Positions 1-5,197 of a stretch of DNA of 5,197 nucleotides are shown here, one piece after another (position 1 is the stretch's first letter; each line of letters starts with the position of its first letter). The notes beneath the pieces are model-generated. The model made no database searches. It was not told the origin of the DNA and saw only the letters and a list, made by a program, of their open reading frames with translations. This stretch comes from Flagellimonas_B algarum (GTDB lineage: Bacteria; Bacteroidota; Bacteroidia; Flavobacteriales; Flavobacteriaceae): NCBI RefSeq assembly GCF_040513375.1, contig NZ_JBEVTG010000009.1, positions 1 through 5,197 on the forward strand, in the 5' to 3' direction. The translations under genes and the position numbers were made by a program.

Positions 1-53
1 GGAGGGGTTCTCCGGTTACGGTGGATCTTTTTTTATCGGGAAGAATAAGAGAA

Positions 54-72
54 GTTCATATACATATTGGGA
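54..72 (+). promoter_or_regulatory. boxA-like element, leader copy
   Basis: GTTCATATACATATTGGGA matches the element at 2142-2160 in 17 of 19 positions, and lies about 94 bases before mature 16S. The other copies align with the E. coli boxA core GCTCTTTAACA, the site bound by the NusB-S10 antitermination complex in rRNA leaders and spacers. Position and repetition support a boxA-type role. Function in this organism is inferred. Confidence 0.55.
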
Positions 73-115
73 ATACGACAGCGTAGAAATTAGAATAACG
101 AAAACCATTTTGACG

Positions 116-147
116 TCAAGGAACCATTGCGGGTTTATTGGGTACCT
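116..147 (+). other. 5' strand of the 16S pre-rRNA processing stem
   Basis: This strand pairs with 1700-1724 beyond the 16S 3' end. The outer helix is CAAGGAACC (117-125) with GGTTCCTTG (1715-1723), nine perfect pairs, plus a U-G pair 116/1724. ATTGC (126-130) then bulges out. Pairing resumes as 131-135 with 1710-1714, 137-142 with 1704-1709, and 144-146 with 1701-1703, with single U bulges at 136 and 143 and a few G-U pairs. About 23-24 pairs bracket the whole 16S gene. This is the standard arrangement for RNase III release of pre-16S. The pairing is read from sequence; the cleavage sites are not known. Confidence 0.8.
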
Positions 148-165
148 AATAATATTCAAGAAACA

Positions 166-1690
<1,525 letters not shown>

Positions 1691-1699
1691 TAGAGAAAC

Positions 1700-1724
1700 G
1701 GGTCCCGATGGCCCGGTTCCTTGG
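1700..1724 (+). other. 3' strand of the 16S pre-rRNA processing stem
   Basis: Complement of 116-147. GGTTCCTTG (1715-1723) is the perfect partner of 117-125, and GGTCCCGATGGCCC (1701-1714) pairs with 131-146 with small bulges on the leader side. It begins about ten bases after mature 16S ends, so an RNase III cut here would leave a short 3' extension for trimming. Confidence 0.8.
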
Positions 1725-1766
1725 ATCGAAGTGGTGATCGTTGTTCGAGCTGTCGTTCCCTGATAT

Positions 1767-1783
1767 GTTTATTGATATATTGG
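1767..1783 (+). promoter_or_regulatory. boxA-like element, copy before tRNA-Ile
   Basis: GTTTATTGATATATTGG differs from 2142-2158 at two positions, both C-to-T. It lies about 18 bases before tRNA-Ile. Like the 2142 copy it is followed by GACCGAG (1793-1799 here), but with nine extra bases (TTTTTAAAA) between. The shared trailing word strengthens the case that the two are related. Function is inferred. Confidence 0.5.
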
Positions 1784-1796
1784 TTTTTAAAAGACC
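1782..1796 (+). other. Small hairpin just before tRNA-Ile
   Basis: GGTTTT (1782-1787) can pair with AAGACC (1791-1796), including one G-U pair, around a three-base loop. A similar shape occurs at 2107-2123. It may guide 5' processing of the tRNA, but the helix is short and AU-rich. Confidence 0.35.
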
Positions 1797-1801
1797 GAGA
1801 C

Positions 1802-1875
1802 AGTCTCATAGCTCAGCTGGTTAGAGCGCTACACTGATAATGTAGAGGTCGGCAGTTCGAGTCTGCCTGAGACTA
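1802..1875 (+). tRNA. tRNA-Ile, anticodon GAU
   Basis: A complete 74-base cloverleaf. The acceptor stem AGTCTCA (1802-1808) pairs perfectly with TGAGACT (1868-1874), followed by discriminator A1875. The D arm contains AGCTCAGCTGGTTAGAGC. The anticodon stem CTACA/TGTAG encloses loop CTGATAA with anticodon GAT at 1836-1838. The T arm is GGCAG-TTCGAGT-CTGCC. CCA is not encoded (ACT follows the stem), so a CCA-adding enzyme is needed. It reads AUC and AUU. The A1-U72 pair is usual for tRNA-Ile. Position after 16S and before tRNA-Ala is the commonest bacterial spacer arrangement. Confidence 0.98.
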
Positions 1876-1885
1876 CTTTTGCCTT

Positions 1886-1899
1886 GATGGGTTACCATC
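1886..1899 (+). other. Hairpin downstream of tRNA-Ile
   Basis: GATGG (1886-1890), loop GTTA, CCATC (1895-1899): five perfect pairs, 10 bases after the tRNA. There is no T tract after it, so it is not a terminator. It may be a processing or spacer-folding element. Confidence 0.5.
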
Positions 1900-1908
1900 G
1901 CGGCGGAT

Positions 1909-1924
1909 GTTCATTGATTATTGA
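1909..1924 (+). promoter_or_regulatory. Degenerate boxA-like element, copy before tRNA-Ala
   Basis: GTTCATTGATTATTGA shares its first nine bases exactly with 2142-2150, then continues with a related ATTG-containing tail. It lies about 73 bases before tRNA-Ala. This is the most divergent of the four copies. Confidence 0.4.
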
Positions 1925-1959
1925 GAAGGAAATTCTGGAAGTTGGGTATGTAGTTATGT

Positions 1960-1994
1960 ACTGACTACTGACTGCTCATTACTAACTACTAGTA
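1960..1994 (+). repeat. Five-unit tandem heptamer repeat
   Basis: A 7-base period is visible. Two identical ACTGACT units (1960-1966, 1967-1973) are followed by a diverged unit (1974-1980), then ACTAACT (1981-1987) and ACTAGTA (1988-1994). It ends three bases before tRNA-Ala. The flanks GTAGTTA (1950-1956) and TAACTAC (1983-1989) are inverted complements, so the array may also fold. It looks like a slippage-derived or spreading short repeat placed in the spacer. Confidence 0.6.
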
Positions 1995-1997
1995 TAT

Positions 1998-2072
<75 letters not shown>

Positions 2073-2076
2073 GGTC

Positions 2077-2095
2077 GGCACCCTTATGGGTCGCC
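2077..2095 (+). other. Hairpin downstream of tRNA-Ala
   Basis: GGC-ACCC (2077-2083) pairs with GGGT-GCC (2088-2095, C2092 bulged) around loop TTAT: seven pairs. It starts six bases after the tRNA and may help 3' processing. Confidence 0.5.
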
Positions 2096-2106
2096 AGTTG
2101 GGCCCG

Positions 2107-2123
2107 GGTCTTTTTTAAAGGCC
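2107..2123 (+). other. Hairpin containing a T6 tract
   Basis: GGTCTTT (2107-2113) pairs with AAAGGCC (2117-2123), with one G-U pair and loop TTT. The T tract (2111-2116) is inside the helix, not after it, which argues against an intrinsic terminator here. Similar in shape to 1782-1796. Confidence 0.45.
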
Positions 2124-2138
2124 GTCGTGGTCCACGAC
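2124..2138 (+). other. Inverted repeat adjoining boxA-like element
   Basis: GTCGTGG (2124-2130) and CCACGAC (2132-2138) are perfect inverted complements around T2131; a real hairpin would have five or six pairs. It ends three bases before the boxA-like element, so it may separate that element from upstream structure. Confidence 0.55.
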
Positions 2139-2141
2139 AAC

Positions 2142-2160
2142 GTTCATTGACATATTGGGA
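2142..2160 (+). promoter_or_regulatory. boxA-like element, copy before 23S
   Basis: GTTCATTGACATATTGGGA, the best-formed copy of the repeated element. Its first 11 bases match the E. coli boxA core GCTCTTTAACA at eight positions. E. coli rrn operons also carry a boxA in the 16S-23S spacer, so the position agrees. It lies about 130 bases before mature 23S and is followed by GACCGAG, as is the 1767 copy after an insertion. Confidence 0.6.
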
Positions 2161-2171
2161 CCGAGCATACT

Positions 2172-2184
2172 TATCTTAAAGATA
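2172..2184 (+). other. Small AU-rich hairpin
   Basis: TATCT, loop TAA, AGATA: five pairs. Stability is low and the function unknown. It lies between the boxA-like element and the 23S processing stem. Confidence 0.35.
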
Positions 2185-2247
2185 GGTCATGTGAGGTCAA
2201 GAGAAGAAACTTTAAGTAGTAGAATAGAATACATTGTTTACAATATA

Positions 2248-2299
2248 TTAAGGATTACGAGGGCATTGCGGGACTTTGGTCCCGTCAGTGCGACAAGCA
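2248..2299 (+). other. 5' strand of the 23S pre-rRNA processing stem
   Basis: It pairs with 5092-5122 after 23S. The blocks from outside in are TTAAGGATT (2248-2256) with 5114-5122 including two G-U pairs; CGAGGG (2258-2263) with CCCTCG (5106-5111); CAGTGCG (2286-2292) with CGCACTG (5098-5104); and CAAGCA (2294-2299) with TGCTTG (5092-5097), with A2293 bulged. Between the second and third blocks a local hairpin, GGGAC-TTTG-GTCCC (2270-2283), projects from this strand. About 28 pairs enclose the 23S gene, and the innermost block is the mature 5'/3' terminal helix (helix 1). The role as an RNase III substrate follows from the usual bacterial pathway. Confidence 0.8.
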
Positions 2300-2768
2300 A
2301 GCAAAGGGCGTATGGGGGATGCCTAGGCTCCCAGAGGCGACGAAGGACGTGATAAGCTGCGATAAGCCACGGGGAACTGCACACGAGTGTTGATCCGTGG
2401 ATTTCCGAATGGGGCAACCCGGCAGGTTGAAGGCCTGTCACCCCGCAAGGGGGGCGAACCCGCTGAACTGAAACATCTAAGTAGGCGGAGGAGAAGAAAA
2501 CAAGAGTGATTCCGTGAGTAGTGGCGAGCGAAAGCGGAACAGCCCAAACCAAGGTTGTTTCGGCAACCTTGGGGTTGTAGGACCGCGATATTGTATGAAC
2601 GACGAACCGGAGGCGGTTGGAAAGCCGCACCGTAGAGGGTGACAGTCCCGTACGGGCAAGTCGTTTAATGCATAGCGGTATCCTGAGTAGCGCGGGGCAC
2701 GTGAAACCCTGTGTGAACCCGGCGGGACCATCCGCCAAGGCTAAATACTCCTGGGAGACCGATAGTGA

Positions 2769-2802
<34 letters not shown>

Positions 2803-3366
2803 GAACAAGGGAGTGAAACAGACCCTGAAACCATACGCCTACAAGCGGTCGGAGCCATTCGTGGTGACGGCGTGCCTTTTGCATAATGAGCCTACGAGTT
2901 ACTTTTACTGGCAAGGTTAAGCACTTCAGGTGCGGATCCGTAGCGAAAGCGAGTCTGAACAGGGCGCCATAGTCAGTAGTAGTAGACGCGAAACCGTGCG
3001 ATCTACCCATGGGCAGGTTGAAGCTGTGGTAACACACAGTGGAGGACCGAACCCGTTGACGTTGAAAAGTCTTGGGATGACCTGTGGGTAGGGGTGAAAG
3101 GCCAATCAAGCTCGGAAATAGCTCGTACTCCCCGAAATGCATTTAGGTGCAGCGTAGTAACAGTTTTATAGAGGTAGAGCTACTGATTGGATGCGGGGGC
3201 TTCACCGCCTACCAATTCCTGACAAACTCCGAATGCTATAAAATGGTTTACTGCAGTGAGGGCATGGGTGCTAAGGTCCATGTCCGAGAGGGAAACAACC
3301 CGGACCATCGGCTAAGGTCCCCAAATATGTACTAAGTTGATAAAACGCGGTGGAACTGCATAGACA

Positions 3367-3425
3367 GCCAGGATGTTGGCTTGGAAGCAGCCATTCATTT
3401 AAAGAGTGCGTAACAGCTCACTGGT
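3367..3425 (+). other. 23S GTPase-associated centre (uL11-binding domain)
   Basis: Corresponds to E. coli 1051-1108, with the characteristic GGATGTTGGCTTGGAAGCAG and TAACAGCTCACTGG. This domain binds uL11 and the elongation factors, and is the thiostrepton site. A1067 of E. coli is G here (3383), while A1070 (3386) is kept. There is one extra T relative to E. coli in the CATTCATTT stretch. Confidence 0.9.
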
Positions 3426-4115
3426 CGAGCGGTTCCGCATGGATAATGATCGGGCATAAGTACATTACCGAAGCCATGGGCCCGCAAGGGCGGTAGGGGA
3501 GCATCGTGCCTGCCTTGAAGGTGTGCCGTGAGGCATGCTGGAGCGGTCACGAACGAAAATGTAGGCATAAGTAACGATAATGCGGGCGAGAAACCCGCAC
3601 GCCGAAAGACCAAGGTTTCCCCGGCCATGCTAATCAGCCGGGGGTCAGTCGGGACCTAACGCGAACCCGAAAGGGGCAGTGGATGGGCAACGGGTGAACA
3701 TTCCCGTACCCGCGATACGTTGAAAGTGACGGGGCACCGGAGTTGGTGCGTGCTGACGGAATAGCACGTTGAACCTTCGGGGATAGTACACCAAGGCCAC
3801 GGCCGCGGTGATAATCCAGCGTAGGTGCCTCCAAGAAAAGCGAGTATCGCGGCCCGTACCGTAAACCGACACAGGTGGTTGGGATGAGTATTCTAAGGCG
3901 CTCGAGAGATTCATGGCTAAGGAACTAGGCAAAATCGACCCGTAACTTCGGGAGAAGGGTCGCCTGCTTCGGCAGGCCGCAGTGAAGAGGTCCAGGCGAC
4001 TGTTTATCAAAAACACAGGGCTATGCGAATTCGAAAGAAGAAGTATATGGCCTGACACCTGCCCGGTGCCGGAAGGTTAAAGGGAGATGTTATCCGTAAG
4101 GTGAAGCATTGAACT

Positions 4116-4203
<88 letters not shown>

Positions 4204-4643
4204 CAACGATCTGGACACTGTCTCGGCCATGATCTCGGTGAAATTGTAGTATCGGTGAAGATGCCGGTTACCCGCAGTGGGACGAAAAGACCCCGTGAAC
4301 CTTTACTATAGCTTCGTATTGACCCTGGGCAAGGGATGTGTAGGATAGCTGGGAGGATTTGAAGGCGTGTCGCCAGGCATGTTGGATCCGTTGTTGAAAT
4401 ACCAGCCTTCGTTTGTCCGGGGCCTAACCTCGCGAGAGGGACAGTGCGTGGTGGGTAGTTTGACTGGGGTGGTCGCCTCCAAAAGAGTAACGGAGGCTTC
4501 CAAAGGTGCCCTCAGCACGCTTGGCAACCGTGCGCAGAGTGCAATGGCACAAGGGCGCTTGACTGTGAGACATACAGGTCGAACAGGCACGAAAGTGGGG
4601 CATAGTGATCCGGTGGTTCCGTATGGAAGGGCCATCGCTCAAA

Positions 4644-4832
<189 letters not shown>

Positions 4833-4869
4833 TACTGCGGGCGTCAGAGATTTGCGCGGATCTGGTTCT

Positions 4870-4883
4870 AGTACGAGAGGACC
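4870..4883 (+). other. 23S sarcin-ricin loop
   Basis: AGTACGAGAGGACC, the universally conserved loop that contacts translational GTPases. Sequence is fully canonical. Confidence 0.95.
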
Positions 4884-5091
4884 GAACTGGACCGACCGCT
4901 GGTGCACCAGTTGTCCCGCCAGGGGCATCGCTGGGTAGCTATGTCGGGATGGGATAAGCGCTGAAAGCATATAAGCGCGAAACCCGCCGCAAGATGGGAT
5001 CTCTTTAAAGGGCCGTGGGAGATGACCACGTTGATAGGCCGTAGGTGCAAGGGCAGTGATGTCCGCAGCCGAGCGGTACTAATTGCCCGTA

Positions 5092-5122
5092 TGCTTGCGC
5101 ACTGCCCCTCGGCAGTTCTTAA
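5092..5122 (+). other. 3' strand of the 23S pre-rRNA processing stem
   Basis: Partner of 2248-2299. It can alternatively form a local hairpin, ACTGCC (5101-5106), loop CCTC, GGCAGT (5111-5116), six perfect pairs. The two folds share bases and exclude each other. The local hairpin has no T tract after it and is not a good terminator. Confidence 0.75.
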
Positions 5123-5197
5123 GCTAAACCCTGTAGGAAATACTACCACTCAAAGTCACTTCACTTGAACCGCACATGCGGTCCCAACATATGTCAT
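5123..5197 (+). other. Spacer after 23S, truncated at window end
   Basis: AT-moderate sequence without recognisable 5S rRNA, tRNA or coding start. It contains a short hairpin, ACCGC-ACAT-GCGGT (5169-5182), and the palindrome ACATATGT (5187-5194). A 5S gene normally follows 23S in Bacteroidota operons, so it is probably just outside the window. Confidence 0.7.

Larger units (their letters stand above)
1..165 (+). other. rRNA operon leader (pre-16S 5' external spacer), truncated at window start
   Basis: AT-rich sequence between the window edge and the start of 16S, which would be transcribed and removed during rRNA maturation. It holds a T7 tract (28-34), a boxA-like element (54-72), the 5' half of the 16S processing stem (116-147) and a short A-rich stretch up to mature 16S. 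I looked for the Bacteroidota vegetative promoter pattern (TTG near -33, TAnnTTTG near -7) and found no convincing match, so the promoter is probably upstream of the window. Weak short inverted repeats at 1-25 precede the T tract. These could be the end of an upstream transcript or an attenuator, but the helix is too poor to call. No gene is visible here. Confidence 0.75.
1691..1801 (+). other. Internal transcribed spacer, 16S to tRNA-Ile
   Basis: Spacer of about 110 bases removed during maturation. It contains the 3' strand of the 16S processing stem (1700-1724), an AT-rich second half with a boxA-like copy (1767-1783) and a small hairpin (1782-1796) ending five bases before tRNA-Ile. No coding potential was seen. 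Confidence 0.85.
1876..1997 (+). other. Spacer between tRNA-Ile and tRNA-Ala
   Basis: An unusually long inter-tRNA spacer of 122 bases. In order it holds a hairpin (1886-1899), a boxA-like copy (1909-1924), a purine-rich stretch, and a tandem heptamer array (1960-1994) ending at the tRNA-Ala 5' side. No gene was seen. Confidence 0.85.

Noticed and set aside
2107..2123. Possible intrinsic terminator before 23S
   Set aside because: The T6 tract is part of the helix, not downstream of it, and termination here would block 23S synthesis.
2155..2352. 65-codon open frame on the + strand
   Set aside because: It crosses the spacer and continues into the 23S 5' end. It is explained by the pre-23S flank.
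3645..4058. 137-codon open frame on the - strand (starting MSGHILLLSNSH)
   Set aside because: Antisense to 23S. Similar translated sequences recur in databases because 23S itself is conserved, not because a protein is made.
5101..5120. Possible terminator after 23S
   Set aside because: The hairpin is perfect, but the next bases (TCTTAAGC) are not a T tract, and a 5S gene is expected further on.
5123..5197. 5S rRNA start
   Set aside because: No 5S landmark is recognisable in the last 75 bases.

Overview
The window is a ribosomal RNA (rrn) operon read entirely on the + strand: 16S rRNA, tRNA-Ile(GAU), tRNA-Ala(UGC), 23S rRNA. It opens inside the pre-rRNA leader and closes in the spacer just after 23S, before any 5S gene. 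I see no credible protein-coding gene. The open frames present on either strand lie over rRNA or its flanks and read as shadows.

Organism: the 16S signatures point to Bacteroidota, class Flavobacteriia, probably family Flavobacteriaceae. Examples are the stretch TTTAAAGGGTCCGTAGGCGG, the CACGGGAAGAAAC motif after the V3 region, GTCAAGCCATGGAAGC near the decoding site and the 3' end GGAACACCTCCTTTC. The 23S end, with its TACTAATTGCCCGTA motif, agrees. Variable helices are GC-rich, while the spacers are AT-rich. This suggests a high-GC marine flavobacterium, perhaps in the Robiginitalea/Muricauda area. The genus is a guess from memory and not established.

Layout: 1-165 leader; 166-1690 16S; 1691-1801 spacer; 1802-1875 tRNA-Ile; 1876-1997 inter-tRNA spacer; 1998-2071 tRNA-Ala; 2072-2290 spacer; 2291-5100 23S; 5101-5197 trailing spacer. 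All would be made as one transcript and cut apart. The sequence shows two long interrupted helices that bring together the flanks of 16S (116-147 with 1700-1724) and of 23S (2248-2299 with 5092-5122), the expected form of RNase III processing stems.

The most interesting signals are in the non-mature RNA. A 16-19 base element (core GTTCATTGACATATTGG) occurs four times, once upstream of each mature RNA, and resembles the boxA antitermination element. A 9-base word CATTGCGGG is identical in the leader and just before 23S, and sits at a similar unpaired position inside both processing stems. A 7-base tandem repeat lies between the two tRNAs. Within the rRNAs, several antibiotic-relevant positions differ from E. 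coli: 16S 1409/1491 is A-U, 23S 1067 is G, and 23S 2057/2611 is A-U.
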